Positions 16,220-25,742 of a stretch of 64,000 nucleotides of DNA are shown in pieces (positions within the stretch are counted from its first letter, which is position 1; every line of letters starts with the position of its first letter). The DNA is from Novosphingobium sp. FKTRR1. Its GTDB lineage: Bacteria > Pseudomonadota > Alphaproteobacteria > Sphingomonadales > Sphingomonadaceae. The position numbers and the translations under genes were made by a program. The stretch covers positions 1 through 64,000 of the forward strand of contig NZ_JAIZDA010000015.1 in the NCBI RefSeq assembly GCF_020404405.1. The letters are read 5' to 3'. Below the pieces are notes generated by a model. That model ran no database searches and was not told the DNA's origin. It saw only the letters and a program-made list of their open reading frames with translations.

Positions 16220-17116
16220 ATGAGTCAAGCCGACACGAGTCTAGCCGATTTCGTCCGCATTGCGGGCAAATCCATCCGGGCCTTCGGGCTTTCCGCTGCG
16301 GTTGCGGCGTTGACCACGGCGAACGCCTTTGCGGCGGACTACGTGCCGATGAAACCCGTCGCGGGTAAAGGGCAGCCGGTTCCGGGAGGCTTCAGCTTCC
16401 AGAACCAGTATTCACCCACGGGTGAACAGGCGCTGACCATGTACAATTACGTGCTGATCCCGCTGATCACCGTGATCGTGCTGTTCGTGCTGTTGCTGTT
16501 GCTGGTGGTTGCGGCCAGGTTCAACCGCCGGGCCAATCCGGTCGCGTCCAAGACCAGCCATAACACCCTGATCGAAGTGATTTGGACGTTGCTGCCGGTG
16601 CTGATCCTCGTGGTCGTCGCGGTACCCTCGATCCGCCTGCTGGCCCAGCAATACAAGCCTGCTCCCAAGGGCGCGCTGACGATCAAGGCCACCGGTTACC
16701 AGTGGTACTGGGGCTATACCTATCCCGACAACGGCGGGTTTGAGGTGATCTCGAACATCCTGCCGAGCGCCGAGGCGATCAAGCGCGGCGAATCGCCGCA
16801 GTTGGCTGCCGACAACCGCATGGTCGTGCCGGTGGGTGAGCCGATCCGTCTGCAGACCGTCGGTTCGGACGTGATCCACTCGTTCGCGATGCCTTCGCTG
16901 TGGTTCAAGCTCGACGCCGTGCCGGGCCGGATCAACGAGAAGGTGCTCTTTGTGAAGGAAGCTGGCGTCTATTACGGGCAGTGCTCGGAACTGTGCGGCG
17001 TCCGCCACGGCTACATGCCGATCGTGATCGAGGCGCTGCCGCGCCCGAAGTTCGAAGCCTGGGTAAAGGCGCAGGGCGGTACCGTTGGTGCCCCGGCTGC
17101 CGCTCCGGCCGCTTAA
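16220..17116 (+). CDS. coxB: Cytochrome c oxidase subunit II
   Basis: Carries the binuclear CuA centre that receives electrons from cytochrome c. A signal peptide (about 1-38, ending AFAAD), two membrane helices (near 78-103 and 120-143) and a periplasmic cupredoxin domain are seen. YQWYWGYTYPD is the aromatic electron-entry motif and CSELCGVRHGYM supplies the CuA ligands (C-x3-C-x3-H-x2-M). At 298 residues it ends with an Ala/Pro-rich tail. It is followed 28 bases later by the subunit I gene. Confidence 0.97.
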   Translation: MSQADTSLADFVRIAGKSIRAFGLSAAVAALTTANAFAADYVPMKPVAGKGQPVPGGFSFQNQYSPTGEQALTMYNYVLIPLITVIVLFVLLLLLVVAARFNRRANPVASKTSHNTLIEVIWTLLPVLILVVVAVPSIRLLAQQYKPAPKGALTIKATGYQWYWGYTYPDNGGFEVISNILPSAEAIKRGESPQLAADNRMVVPVGEPIRLQTVGSDVIHSFAMPSLWFKLDAVPGRINEKVLFVKEAGVYYGQCSELCGVRHGYMPIVIEALPRPKFEAWVKAQGGTVGAPAAAPAA

Positions 17117-17144
17117 GCAATTCAGGAACTAAGGTCAGAACACC

Positions 17145-18833
17145 ATGGCTTCCATCCCAGCCGACCACGAAACGTTCGGAGCGCATCATGACGATGCGCA
17201 CGACCATGATCACAAGCCGAGCTTCTTCGCTCGCTGGTTCATGTCGACCAACCACAAGGATATCGGTACGCTGTACTTGATCTTCGCGATCTTCGCGGGG
17301 GTCATCGGTGGCGCGGTGTCCGGCATCATGCGCGCCGAACTGGCACATCCGGGCATTCAGTATCTCGGCTATTTCGCCAGCCTGCTGGGCGAAAAGAGCC
17401 CGACTTTCGACCAGCAACTCCACCTGTGGAACGTGCTGATCACCGCCCATGGCCTGATCATGGTGTTCTTCATGGTCATGCCTGCCATCATCGGCGGGTT
17501 CGGCAACTGGTTCGTGCCGATCATGATCGGCGCGCCCGACATGGCCTTCCCGCGGATGAACAACATCTCGTTCTGGCTGACGGTGGCAGGCTTCTGCTCG
17601 CTGATGTTCTCGGCGTTCGTGCCGGGCGGCGTGGGCAATGGCGCGGGCACCGGCTGGACGGTCTATGCGCCGCTTTCCACCACGGGCTCGGTCGGTCCGG
17701 CGGTCGACTTCGCGATTTTCTCGCTGCACCTTTCGGGTGCCGGTTCGATCCTGGGCGCGGTCAACTTCATCACCACCATCTTCAATATGCGTGCGCCGGG
17801 CATGACCCTGCACAAGATGCCGCTGTTCGTGTGGTCGGTGCTTGTGACCGCATTCCTGCTGCTGCTGGCGCTGCCGGTGCTCGCTGCCGCCATCACCATG
17901 CTGCTGACCGACCGCAACTTCGGCACGACCTTCTTCGACCCGGCCGGTGGCGGTGACCCCGTGCTGTACCAGCACTTGTTCTGGTTCTTCGGTCACCCCG
18001 AAGTTTACATCATGATCCTGCCGGGCTTCGGCATCATCAGCCAGATCATCTCGACCTTCTCGAAGAAGCCGGTGTTCGGTTACCTCGGCATGGCTTACGC
18101 GATGGTCGCGATCGGCGTGGTCGGGTTCGTCGTGTGGGCGCACCACATGTACACCACCGGCCTCGACGTGAACACGAAGATGTACTTCACCGCCGCCACC
18201 ATGGTCATCGCGGTGCCCACCGGCATCAAGATCTTCTCGTGGATCGCGACGATGTGGGGCGGTTCGATCGAGTTCAAGTCGCCGATGGTCTGGGCGATCG
18301 GCTTCATCTTCCTGTTCACCGTCGGCGGCGTGACCGGCGTGGTGCTTGCCAACGGCGGCATCGACGACAACCTTCAGGACACCTATTACGTGGTGGCACA
18401 CTTCCACTACGTGCTGTCTTTGGGCGCAGTGACCTCGCTCTTTGCCGGGTTCTACTACTGGTTCCCCAAGATGAGCGGCCGCTGGCACAGCGAGTTCCTG
18501 TCGCACCTGCACTTCTGGGTGTTCTTCGTCGGCGTGAACCTGATCTTCTTCCCGATGCACTTCCTCGGTGCGCAGGGCATGCCGCGTCGCTACCCCGATT
18601 ATGCTCCGGCCTTCGAACAGTGGAATACGCTGGCGACGCAGGGGTACATGATCATGGCGGCCTCGATGGTGATCTTCTTCGTCAACATCGGCTACGCGCT
18701 GGTCGCCGGTCGCAAGGCGGAAGGCAACTACTGGGGCGAAGGTGCCACGACGCTGGAGTGGACGCTGTCCTCGCCTCCGCCGTTCCACCAGTTCGAAACG
18801 CTGCCAGTGATCGAGGATGCGCACGCGCACTGA
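17145..18833 (+). CDS. ctaD: Cytochrome c oxidase subunit I (aa3-type)
   Basis: Catalytic subunit, 562 residues with about 12 membrane helices, holding heme a, heme a3 and Cu[17 protein letters not shown] carries the CuB His and cross-linked Tyr, [10 protein letters not shown] the other CuB histidines, and [11 protein letters not shown] the heme histidines. The His/Asp-rich N-terminal lead (about 1-28) is typical of alphaproteobacteria. Coupled with coxB; a weak terminator follows, yet the assembly genes resume 1.8 kb later on the same strand. Confidence 0.97.
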   Translation: MASIPADHETFGAHHDDAHDHDHKPSFFARWFMSTNHKDIGTLYLIFAIFAGVIGGAVSGIMRAELAHPGIQYLGYFASLLGEKSPTFDQQLHLWNVLITAHGLIMVFFMVMPAIIGGFGNWFVPIMIGAPDMAFPRMNNISFWLTVAGFCSLMFSAFVPGGVGNGAGTGWTVYAPLSTTGSVGPAVDFAIFSLHLSGAGSILGAVNFITTIFNMRAPGMTLHKMPLFVWSVLVTAFLLLLALPVLAAAITMLLTDRNFGTTFFDPAGGGDPVLYQHLFWFFGHPEVYIMILPGFGIISQIISTFSKKPVFGYLGMAYAMVAIGVVGFVVWAHHMYTTGLDVNTKMYFTAATMVIAVPTGIKIFSWIATMWGGSIEFKSPMVWAIGFIFLFTVGGVTGVVLANGGIDDNLQDTYYVVAHFHYVLSLGAVTSLFAGFYYWFPKMSGRWHSEFLSHLHFWVFFVGVNLIFFPMHFLGAQGMPRRYPDYAPAFEQWNTLATQGYMIMAASMVIFFVNIGYALVAGRKAEGNYWGEGATTLEWTLSSPPPFHQFETLPVIEDAHAH

Positions 18834-18873
18834 GCGCTGCCAGACCTTCATCCGGCGACGGACTGAAACAGCG

Positions 18874-18899
18874 ACACCCCGGCGGCAACGTCGGGGTGT
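18874..18899 (+). terminator. Possible terminator after subunit I gene
   Basis: ACACCCCG (18874-18881) and CGGGGTGT (18892-18899) form an 8-bp stem with a 10-base loop, about 40 bases after the stop. Only two T residues follow, so termination may be partial. Confidence 0.5.
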
Positions 18900-18941
18900 T
18901 CTGCATTCAGGGCATCGCCAGCGCGGTGCTTTTTGGCGTTT

Positions 18942-18960
18942 CAATCAAACGATTAAATTG
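18942..18960. promoter_or_regulatory. AT-rich partial palindrome upstream of the epoxide-hydrolase-like gene
   Basis: Within this AT-rich island CAAT (18942-18945) pairs with ATTG (18957-18960), and AATC-aaac-GATT (18943-18954) forms an inner dyad. It stands out in GC-rich DNA about 35 bases before the gene start, as expected of an operator or a promoter -10 region. No regulator is identified. Confidence 0.3.
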
Positions 18961-18992
18961 GTAGCGTGGTCGCAAAGATTGAGAGGAATGCC

Positions 18993-19955
18993 ATGCCCGA
19001 ATTTCGCAGCATTGATGCTGGTGCCGTCACCTTGCGCGCCGCGGTCGAGGGAAGCGGGCCGCTGGTCATCCTGGTCCATGGCTTCCCCGAAAGCTGGTAT
19101 TCTTGGCGCCATCAGTTGGGGCCGATTGCCGCAGCAGGGTTCACCGCCTGTGCCATCGATGTGCGCGGCTATGGCGGCTCCGACAAGCCTGAAGCGGTTT
19201 CCGCTTATGGTCTCGAGCAACTGGCGGGCGATCTGGTGGGCGTGGCCGATGCGTTGCAGCCCGATGCACCGGCCATCCTGATCGGGCATGATTGGGGCGC
19301 CCCGATCGTGTGGAATTCGGCGTTTACCCGGCCTGACCGGTTCCACGCCGTTGCCGGATTGTCGGTGCCATTCGCCGGTGCGCCGCAGCGTCCGTTCACC
19401 GAGGTGTTCCGCGAGCTGTTCACCAGCAAGGGCGCGTTCTTCTATCAGGAATATTTTCAGGTCGAAGGTGTGGCGGAGGCCGAGCTTGAGGCCGATCTGC
19501 GCCGCTTCTTGCGCATATTTCTGCATTCAATCTCGGGTGAAGCACCGCCCAACGCGTGGCCGCTGAAGCCCGTCGACAGTCTGCTGCTGACCGGGTTGCC
19601 CGAGCCAACCGGCGAATCAGCGTGGTTGAGCGAGGCCGACCTCGACTATTACGTTGGCGAATTCACGCGTTCAGGTCTGCGGGGGCCGCTCAACCGTTAT
19701 CGCAATCATGAGCGGGACTTTGCCTGGCTACATCCCTTCGCGGCACGCAAACTTGAACAACCCGCGCTGTTCATTGGCGGTTCGGCGGACCCGGCGACAA
19801 CCTTGTTCGGACAAGTCAGCGACCCGGTGGCGATGATGCGCCATTTCGCCCCCAATGTTGAAGGCACCGTGTTGGAGGGCTGCGGCCACTGGACCCAGCA
19901 GGAGCGACCGGAAGAGGTCAACCGCCTGCTGGTAGATTGGCTGGGGCGGCTCTAG
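18993..19955 (+). CDS. Alpha/beta hydrolase, epoxide hydrolase-like
   Basis: A 320-residue soluble hydrolase of the epoxide hydrolase / haloalkane dehalogenase clan: oxyanion motif HGFPESWYSW (from His29), an aspartate nucleophile in GHDWGAP (Asp100) and the late CGHWTQQE histidine. Aspartate rather than serine at the elbow argues against an esterase. ATG 18993 has GAGAGG 6 bases upstream; the GTG at 18966 is rejected. It interrupts the oxidase cluster between subunit I and heme O synthase, with its own AT-rich upstream site, so it may be a later insertion. Substrate unknown. Confidence 0.85.
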   Translation: MPEFRSIDAGAVTLRAAVEGSGPLVILVHGFPESWYSWRHQLGPIAAAGFTACAIDVRGYGGSDKPEAVSAYGLEQLAGDLVGVADALQPDAPAILIGHDWGAPIVWNSAFTRPDRFHAVAGLSVPFAGAPQRPFTEVFRELFTSKGAFFYQEYFQVEGVAEAELEADLRRFLRIFLHSISGEAPPNAWPLKPVDSLLLTGLPEPTGESAWLSEADLDYYVGEFTRSGLRGPLNRYRNHERDFAWLHPFAARKLEQPALFIGGSADPATTLFGQVSDPVAMMRHFAPNVEGTVLEGCGHWTQQERPEEVNRLLVDWLGRL

Positions 19956-19974
19956 CGCCTGACCGAACTCCCGT

Positions 19975-20493
19975 TCACTTGGCCCATTGCGCGAACCAGT
20001 CGGCCAGCGCCTGCGGGGTCATGCTGCGCGCATCGGACAAGGCCGAGACGTGGCCCTTGTTGATCAGACGGTTGGTGCGCGGATCGACAACCAGCACCGA
20101 AGGCACACCTTCGAGGCGACCCGTGATGCCATAGCCGCGCTGAATCTGCAGGTTCTTGTCAAACCGGCCCACATCGACCGTCACAAGTTCAAAGCGCTTG
20201 TCGAGCCAGCCCTTGAGCGGTTCCTGCTCGACTGTTCCGGCCAGCAGGCGGCAATCGAGGCACCAGTTGCCGCCAAGATCGATCAGCAGCAGCTTGTGGC
20301 TGCGCTTGGCGCGGGCCTTGGCCGCTGCCACGACCGCATCGGCATTGGCGGATTCGTCATAGGGAAGCGGTAATGGCTTGGGCAGTTGCTCAAAGCTGGC
20401 GATCGGCAAACGCGGCGCAACGGCAGCGGCAACGGGCCATGCAAGGGCAAGCGCCGCCGTGGCGGCAAGGGCTTTGATGAAGGTCTTGCGCAT
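19975..20493 (-). CDS. Exported thioredoxin-like protein
   Basis: 172 residues: a signal peptide (1-24, ending VAAA) and a thioredoxin-fold domain with the motif NWCLDC (Cys78, Cys81) preceded by LLLIDLGG and a later [10 protein letters not shown] (cis-Pro). WCLDC differs from the WCGPC of thioredoxin and resembles DsbD-gamma/thioredoxin_7-type domains. It is probably periplasmic and could act in thiol or metal handling. It is antisense to its neighbours, inside the oxidase cluster, which hints at but does not prove a role in oxidase maturation. Confidence 0.8.
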   Translation of the reverse strand: MRKTFIKALAATAALALAWPVAAAVAPRLPIASFEQLPKPLPLPYDESANADAVVAAAKARAKRSHKLLLIDLGGNWCLDCRLLAGTVEQEPLKGWLDKRFELVTVDVGRFDKNLQIQRGYGITGRLEGVPSVLVVDPRTNRLINKGHVSALSDARSMTPQALADWFAQWAK

Positions 20494-20643
20494 ATCTCAA
20501 TCTCCAGACTTGAGTTTTGGAGTAGCAACTGGCCAACGCCAAGGAAATCCCCTTTTCGCTACCGGCAGTCGCACGTTCGGCGCTGTGTGCGCCAAGCGCC
20601 CCTTTCCCTTGGGCCCGGGGCGGCCTATAGGCCCGCAACGATC

Positions 20644-21561
20644 ATGAAACACGCCACCACCCTGCCTTTGCCCGCCGACTGGCGCGACTTCTTTGCGCTG
20701 ACCAAGCCGCGCGTCATGACTCTGGTCATTTTTACCGGATTGTGCGGCATGTTGGCAGCGCCCGGCACGATCCATCCGGTGCTGGCGTTCACCGCGATCC
20801 TGTGCATCGCAGTGGGGGCTGGCGGTTCAGCCGCGCTCAACCAGTGGTGGGAAGCCGATCTTGATCGCGGCATGAAGCGGACCCGCAACCGGCCTTTGCC
20901 TGCCGGTCGGATGGACCGCGAATCGGCGCGCGATTTCGGTTTTGCGCTGGCGGGTGCGTCGGTGATGGTGATGGGAGTGGCGATCGGCTGGCTCGCTGCA
21001 GCCATTCTTGCGTTCTCGATCTTCTATTATGCCTGGATCTATACTGTCTGGCTGAAGCCGCGCACGCCGCAGAACATCGTTATCGGTGGCGGAGCCGGTG
21101 CGTTTCCGCCGCTGATCGGCTGGGTTGCGGTAACGGGGCACATCACATTGATGCCCGTGCTGCTGTTTCTGATCATCTTTTTCTGGACGCCACCGCACTT
21201 CTGGGCACTCGCGCTCTATGTCCAGACTGATTACGCCAAAGTCGGCATTCCGATGATGCCCGTCGTGGCCGGCGAACGCTCGACCCGGCGGCAGATACTG
21301 ATCTACGCGGTTCTGCTGCTGCCCTTGGCAGTCGCGCCTGCGCTGATCGGTGGAACGGGCCGGATTTACGGTTTGTCCGCGCTGGTGCTTAGCCTTGCCT
21401 TCCTGGCCTTGGCGGTGCGGGTCGGGCTTCGTCAATCGGTGCCGGGTGATACGATGAAGCCGGAAAAGCGCTTGTTCGCCTTTTCGATTTTGTACCTTTT
21501 CGCGCTGTTTGCCATGTTGGTGGTCGATCGGTTCGCGACGTTGCAGGGATGGCAGGCATGA
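20644..21561 (+). CDS. cyoE: Protoheme IX farnesyltransferase (heme O synthase)
   Basis: Transfers a farnesyl group to protoheme to make heme O, precursor of heme A for the oxidase (also called ctaB). UbiA-type prenyltransferase of 305 residues and about nine helices, with [20 protein letters not shown] as the first Asp-rich motif and [13 protein letters not shown] later. ATG 20644 fits homologues, although no ribosome binding site precedes it; a TATAGGCC palindrome lies 11 bases upstream. Overlaps the next small gene by ATGA. Confidence 0.96.
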   Translation: MKHATTLPLPADWRDFFALTKPRVMTLVIFTGLCGMLAAPGTIHPVLAFTAILCIAVGAGGSAALNQWWEADLDRGMKRTRNRPLPAGRMDRESARDFGFALAGASVMVMGVAIGWLAAAILAFSIFYYAWIYTVWLKPRTPQNIVIGGGAGAFPPLIGWVAVTGHITLMPVLLFLIIFFWTPPHFWALALYVQTDYAKVGIPMMPVVAGERSTRRQILIYAVLLLPLAVAPALIGGTGRIYGLSALVLSLAFLALAVRVGLRQSVPGDTMKPEKRLFAFSILYLFALFAMLVVDRFATLQGWQA

Positions 21562-21767
21562 CCGATGAAATCAGGGGTGAGGGCACGGCCCAGATCCAGG
21601 GTACCGATCTTGCCGCCTTTCGTGCCCGGCAAAAGGCGCGCAACCGTGTGCTCGGCGTAATCCTGATCGCGTTGGCGGTGCTGTTCTTTGCCATCACCAT
21701 CGTCAAGATCGCGACCCCGCCGCCCAAGCCTTCCGCGCAGGCGGCTGGCGCAGAAATGGCGCATTGA
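21558..21767 (+). CDS. Small membrane protein, CoxF-like, of the oxidase cluster
   Basis: 69 residues: a soluble N-terminal ~32 residues ([10 protein letters not shown]) and a single membrane helix (about 34-53) with a short Pro-rich tail. Its position between heme O synthase and ctaG matches the small CoxF/hypothetical protein found there in many alphaproteobacteria. Its role is not established; it probably helps assembly or is a small accessory subunit. ATG overlaps the cyoE stop by 4 bases; the earlier ATG at 21549 is less likely. Confidence 0.8.
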   Translation: MTDEIRGEGTAQIQGTDLAAFRARQKARNRVLGVILIALAVLFFAITIVKIATPPPKPSAQAAGAEMAH

Positions 21768-21771
21768 CCCG

Positions 21772-22362
21772 ATGGCGACCGCCGCACCAGCCATCGAACG
21801 CCGCAATCGCCGAGTGGCGACCATTTTTGGTGGAATTGCGCTTGCCATGCTGGGGCTGGGGTATGCTTCGGTGCCGTTGTACCGGATGTTTTGCCAGGCC
21901 ACCGGCTTCAACGGTACCACACAGCGCGCCACCGTGGCGCAGGCGGCCACCGTCAAAGCCATCGCGCAGCCGATCCGCATCCGCTTCGATGCCAATACCG
22001 CGCCGGGCCTGCCGTGGACCTTTCGCCCCGAAGCGGTGACGCAGGACGGCCATCTGGGTGAACGCAAGATGGCGTTCTTCATCGCGCGCAACAATTCCAC
22101 CCGGCCGATTACCGGCCGCGCGGTGTTCAACGTTACGCCCGAGCAAACCGGCGCCTATTTCCACAAGATCCAGTGTTTCTGCTTCAACTATCAGAAGCTT
22201 GAGCCAGGGCAGGAAGTGCGAATGCCGGTGATCTACTACGTCGATCCGGCACTTGCGCGTGATCCCAATGCCCGCGATACCGAGGAAATCACGCTGTCGT
22301 ACACCTTCATGGAGGCGGCAGGCAGCAAGGACGGCGGATCGCCCAGCGGCACCGCAAATTGA
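21772..22362 (+). CDS. ctaG: Cytochrome c oxidase assembly protein CtaG (Cox11)
   Basis: Delivers copper to the CuB site of subunit I. One N-terminal membrane helix (about 16-34) anchors a periplasmic immunoglobulin-like domain. The copper-binding CFCF motif is at 135-138 (Cys135, Cys137), and the conserved upstream VPLYRMFCQATGF holds Cys41. 196 residues. It starts four bases after the small CoxF-like gene and precedes coxC. Confidence 0.96.
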   Translation: MATAAPAIERRNRRVATIFGGIALAMLGLGYASVPLYRMFCQATGFNGTTQRATVAQAATVKAIAQPIRIRFDANTAPGLPWTFRPEAVTQDGHLGERKMAFFIARNNSTRPITGRAVFNVTPEQTGAYFHKIQCFCFNYQKLEPGQEVRMPVIYYVDPALARDPNARDTEEITLSYTFMEAAGSKDGGSPSGTAN

Positions 22363-22457
22363 CTGGACCGACGCCGCAACGCCCGATAAAGGCCGGTGGC
22401 TATGAGATTGTCCGGCGCCATGCCGGATGCAGGAACTGACCCGGGGGAAGCGCGACC

Positions 22458-23282
22458 ATGGCCGGAGCCAAGAACCACGATTACCACATTCTGCCGCCAG
22501 ACGTCTGGCCGTTCGTGGGCGCCATGTCGGCGCTGACGATGGCCACCGGCGGCGTGTTCTGGATGCACAAGTATGCAGGCGGCACGGGCATTTTCATGCT
22601 TGGCCTGCTGGGCGTGCTGCTCACCATGTTCTCGTGGTGGGGCAAGGTCATCAAGGAAGCGCACGAAGGGCATCACACCCCGGTGGTGCAACTGCACCAG
22701 CGCTATGGCATGATCCTGTTCATCGCTTCGGAAGTGATGTTCTTCGTCGGCTGGTTCTGGGCCTTTTTCGATTTCTCGCTGTTTCCTTCGACCATCAACG
22801 TCGACGTGATCGGTGGCCAATGGCCGCCCAAGGCGATCGAAGCGGTCATGAACGCGTTCGATCTGCCGCTGCTCAACACGCTGATCCTGCTGTGCTCGGG
22901 CACCACGCTGACCTGGGCGCACCACGCGCTGATCCATGGCGACCGTGACGGACTGAAGAAGGGTCTGTGGGCGACGATCGTGCTGGGCCTGCTGTTCAGC
23001 TCGGTTCAGGCGTACGAGTACATCCACGCACCGTTCCCCTTCGGCAAGAACACCTATGGTTCGGCCTTCTACATGGCGACCGGGTTCCACGGCTTCCACG
23101 TGATCATCGGCACGATCTTTCTGATCGTCTGCCAGATCCGCGCTTACAACAACGATTTCACGCCGCGTCAGCACTTCGGTTTCGAAGCCGCTGCATGGTA
23201 CTGGCACTTCGTTGACGTGGTGTGGTTGTTCCTGTTCGTCGCCATCTACGTGTGGGGCAATTGGGGCGCTCACATCGAGTGA
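22458..23282 (+). CDS. coxC: Cytochrome c oxidase subunit III
   Basis: Seven-helix subunit of the aa3 oxidase, 274 residues. Typical motifs are KNHDYHILPPDVWPF at the start, EVMFFVGWFWAFFD, TGFHGFHVIIGTIFL and the C-terminal WHFVDVVWLFLF. It stabilises the active site and proton uptake. The stop overlaps the ATG of the DUF983 gene (TGATG). Confidence 0.97.
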   Translation: MAGAKNHDYHILPPDVWPFVGAMSALTMATGGVFWMHKYAGGTGIFMLGLLGVLLTMFSWWGKVIKEAHEGHHTPVVQLHQRYGMILFIASEVMFFVGWFWAFFDFSLFPSTINVDVIGGQWPPKAIEAVMNAFDLPLLNTLILLCSGTTLTWAHHALIHGDRDGLKKGLWATIVLGLLFSSVQAYEYIHAPFPFGKNTYGSAFYMATGFHGFHVIIGTIFLIVCQIRAYNNDFTPRQHFGFEAAAWYWHFVDVVWLFLFVAIYVWGNWGAHIE

Positions 23283-23653
23283 TGACGCCGGGCGCAAGCC
23301 AGCATTCGAAAGGGCAGCCGGGCATACCCCGCGCTGCCCTTTTCGGTTTGTGCCCCCGCTGCGGAGCCAAGGGGTTGTGGGCGGCGCCCGCGCAGTTCGC
23401 CGAAGCCTGCACCGCCTGCGGGCAGGCCTTCGCCGCGCATGAGGCGACCGGACGTTCGCTCTACCCGGCGCTGCTGCCGGTGATCGTATTGCTGATCGGC
23501 GCGGCCTTGTGGCTGGATGACAACGTGGCGCTGCCGGTATGGGCGCTGGTGTTGCTGTGGGGCGCGCTGGTTCCAACCGTTGTTGTCGGCGTGCTGAGGC
23601 TGGTCAAGGTCTTGATATTGGCGGCGCGGATTGCGCGGGAGACTGAACAATGA
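23282..23653 (+). CDS. DUF983 membrane protein
   Basis: 123 residues: an N-terminal zinc-ribbon-like part with CPRC and CTAC (Cys24, 27, 43, 46) followed by two hydrophobic helices (about 62-80 and 84-106). DUF983 genes sit between subunit III and SURF1 genes in many alphaproteobacteria, so a role in oxidase biogenesis is inferred, but no biochemical function is known. ATG 23282 shares its A with the coxC stop. Confidence 0.87.
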   Translation: MTPGASQHSKGQPGIPRAALFGLCPRCGAKGLWAAPAQFAEACTACGQAFAAHEATGRSLYPALLPVIVLLIGAALWLDDNVALPVWALVLLWGALVPTVVVGVLRLVKVLILAARIARETEQ

Positions 23654-24216
23654 AGCGCTTGCCGATCCTGCCGACCCTGCTGGTGCTGATCGCGGTTGGA
23701 GTGATGATCCGCCTCGGCTTCTGGCAGATCGAACGGCTGCACGAGAAGGAAGCGATGCTGGCGCGCTATGCGACGGCGCAGGGCGACAGAGGTGTGCATC
23801 GTTGGCCGGATAGCGACCGCGAGCCGCTCGGCTATACCCGGCTGCAACTCGAATGCGTCAAGCCGTCGGGCACGCTGCCGCAGGCCGGGCGCAACGCTGC
23901 GGGCCGGTCCGGCTGGGCGCAAGTGGCATCGTGCCAGACGTTCGACGGGGCCAAGGCGCGCGTCGTGCTCGGCTGGTCGGACCGTCCGGTCAGTCTGAGC
24001 TGGACCGGTGGCACCGTGACCGGCACCTATCTTCCCCGTGGGGAAGGCATGCTGGTGATCGCCGACCCGCCGCTGGCCGGGTTGCAACCCAATGCGCGAC
24101 CCGACCCGCACGACATCCCCAACAACCACTTCGCCTATGCGGTGCAGTGGTTCCTGTTCGCGGGGGTGGCGCTGGTCATTTACGGACTGGCGCTGCGCAA
24201 GCGGCTGCGGGAGTAA
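23650..24216 (+). CDS. SURF1 family oxidase assembly protein
   Basis: 188 residues with the SURF1 plan: an N-terminal membrane helix, then GFWQIERLHEKEAML, a periplasmic domain and a C-terminal helix preceded by NNHFAYAVQWFLF. SURF1 supports heme a insertion into subunit I. The domain is shorter than in mitochondria, as usual in sphingomonads. ATG overlaps the DUF983 stop by four bases. Confidence 0.92.
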   Translation: MKRLPILPTLLVLIAVGVMIRLGFWQIERLHEKEAMLARYATAQGDRGVHRWPDSDREPLGYTRLQLECVKPSGTLPQAGRNAAGRSGWAQVASCQTFDGAKARVVLGWSDRPVSLSWTGGTVTGTYLPRGEGMLVIADPPLAGLQPNARPDPHDIPNNHFAYAVQWFLFAGVALVIYGLALRKRLRE

Positions 24217-24255
24217 CGCGCTTCAGTCCCGTCGGCACGAAGGGGAATTGCGGGC

Positions 24256-24292
24256 GGCAAGGATTTGGCAGCTACCACCCTCAATCCTTGCC
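24256..24292 (+). promoter_or_regulatory. Perfect 10-bp inverted repeat in the thrC leader
   Basis: GGCAAGGATT (24256-24265) and AATCCTTGCC (24283-24292) flank a 17-base loop. It lies 40 bases after the surf1 stop and 33 bases before the thrC ATG. No T-run follows, so a classical terminator is unlikely; an operator or a leader RNA stem is possible. Confidence 0.55.
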
Positions 24293-24325
24293 ACATCGCC
24301 CCCCGGTCGCTAACCGGCGCTGGCC

Positions 24326-25732
24326 ATGAAGTATGTCAGCACACGCGGGCAGGCCCCGTCGCTCGATTTTGAAGGTGTCACGCTCGCGGGCCTCGCCTCG
24401 GACGGGGGGCTTTACGTGCCCGAAGTCTGGCCGACGTTCTCGCCGGACGAGATCGCGGCACTGGCCGGGCTGCCCTACCCCGAACTGGCGCAGAAGATCA
24501 TGCAGCCGTTCGTGGGTGACAGCATTGCGCCCGATCGCCTGCTTGAACTGACGCGGCAGGCTTATGGCCGGTTCGCCCATGCAGGCGTGACCCCGCTCAA
24601 GCAACTGGATGAGCGCCAGTGGGTGCTCGAACTGTTCCATGGCCCCACGCTGGCGTTCAAGGACGTGGCGCTGCAACTGCTCGGCCTGCTGTTCGAGGAG
24701 TTCCTGAGCCGTCGTGACGATCATTTGACCATCGTCGGCGCGACCAGCGGCGATACCGGCTCGGCGGCGATCGATGCCGTGGCCGGGCGCGCCAAGATCG
24801 ACATCTTCATGCTGCACCCCTATGGCCGCGTGTCCGACGTGCAGCGCCGCCAGATGACCACGGTGCTGGCGCCCAACGTCCACAACATCGCCATCGACGG
24901 CAGCTTCGACGACGCGCAGGCCACGGTGAAGCGCATGTTCAACGACGCCGAAATCACCGGAAAATACGGCATCGCAGCGGTCAATTCGATCAACTGGGCG
25001 CGGTTGATGGCGCAAGTGGTCTATTATTTCTACGCCGCGCTGCAACTGGGTGCGCCGCATCGCAAGGTGGCGTTCAGCGTTCCCACCGGCAACTTCGGCG
25101 ACGTGTTTGCCGGGTATGTTGCGGCGAAGATGGGCTTGCCGATCGAGCGGCTGATCGTGGCCACCAACATCAACGACATCCTGCACCGCGCCTTGTCGAC
25201 AGGCGACTACTCCGCAGGCACCGTCACGCCGACAGCGGCGCCATCGATGGACATTCAGGTGTCGTCGAACTTCGAACGGCTGCTGTTCGATGCCGGTGGC
25301 AAGGACGGCGCAGCGATGGCGCAGCAGATGCGCACGTTCGAGAGCACCAAGGCCTTGCAACTCACCAACACGCAGCGCGAATCGATCGCCACGCTGTTCA
25401 GCAGCGAGCGCGCCGATGGCGTGGACATGGCACACGCGATGCGCTGGGCGCACGAAAATGCCGGCGAGGTACTCGATCCGCATACCGCCATCGGGCTGCA
25501 CGCCGCGCGCGTGGCCAAAGACTTGCCCGCCGATGTGCCGGTGGTGACGCTGGCGACGGCGCACCCGGCCAAGTTCGTCGATGCGGTCGAGCGCGCTACC
25601 GGCGTCCGCCCGCCGCTGCCGGTGCGCGTGGGCGACCTGTTCGAGCGTGAGGAAGCCTGCACCCGCCTGTCCGGTGATTACGCGGTCGTGGCCGATTTCG
25701 TCACCGCGCGGGCCACCCCGCGCCACGGTTGA
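24326..25732 (+). CDS. thrC: Threonine synthase
   Basis: PLP enzyme converting O-phosphohomoserine to threonine. The 468-residue class is the bacterial/fungal long form. The N-terminus MKYVSTRG is diagnostic, the PLP lysine is in HGPTLAFKD (Lys112), and GATSGDTGSAA binds phosphate. It follows surf1 in a gene order conserved in sphingomonads although the pathway is unrelated; the 109-base gap with a strong inverted repeat suggests separate control. Confidence 0.97.
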   Translation: MKYVSTRGQAPSLDFEGVTLAGLASDGGLYVPEVWPTFSPDEIAALAGLPYPELAQKIMQPFVGDSIAPDRLLELTRQAYGRFAHAGVTPLKQLDERQWVLELFHGPTLAFKDVALQLLGLLFEEFLSRRDDHLTIVGATSGDTGSAAIDAVAGRAKIDIFMLHPYGRVSDVQRRQMTTVLAPNVHNIAIDGSFDDAQATVKRMFNDAEITGKYGIAAVNSINWARLMAQVVYYFYAALQLGAPHRKVAFSVPTGNFGDVFAGYVAAKMGLPIERLIVATNINDILHRALSTGDYSAGTVTPTAAPSMDIQVSSNFERLLFDAGGKDGAAMAQQMRTFESTKALQLTNTQRESIATLFSSERADGVDMAHAMRWAHENAGEVLDPHTAIGLHAARVAKDLPADVPVVTLATAHPAKFVDAVERATGVRPPLPVRVGDLFEREEACTRLSGDYAVVADFVTARATPRHG

Positions 25733-25742
25733 GGCGGACGCG

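Noticed and set aside
16932..18944. 670-residue open frame antisense to coxB-ctaD
   Set aside because: Shadow of two strongly conserved oxidase genes; no protein family seen.
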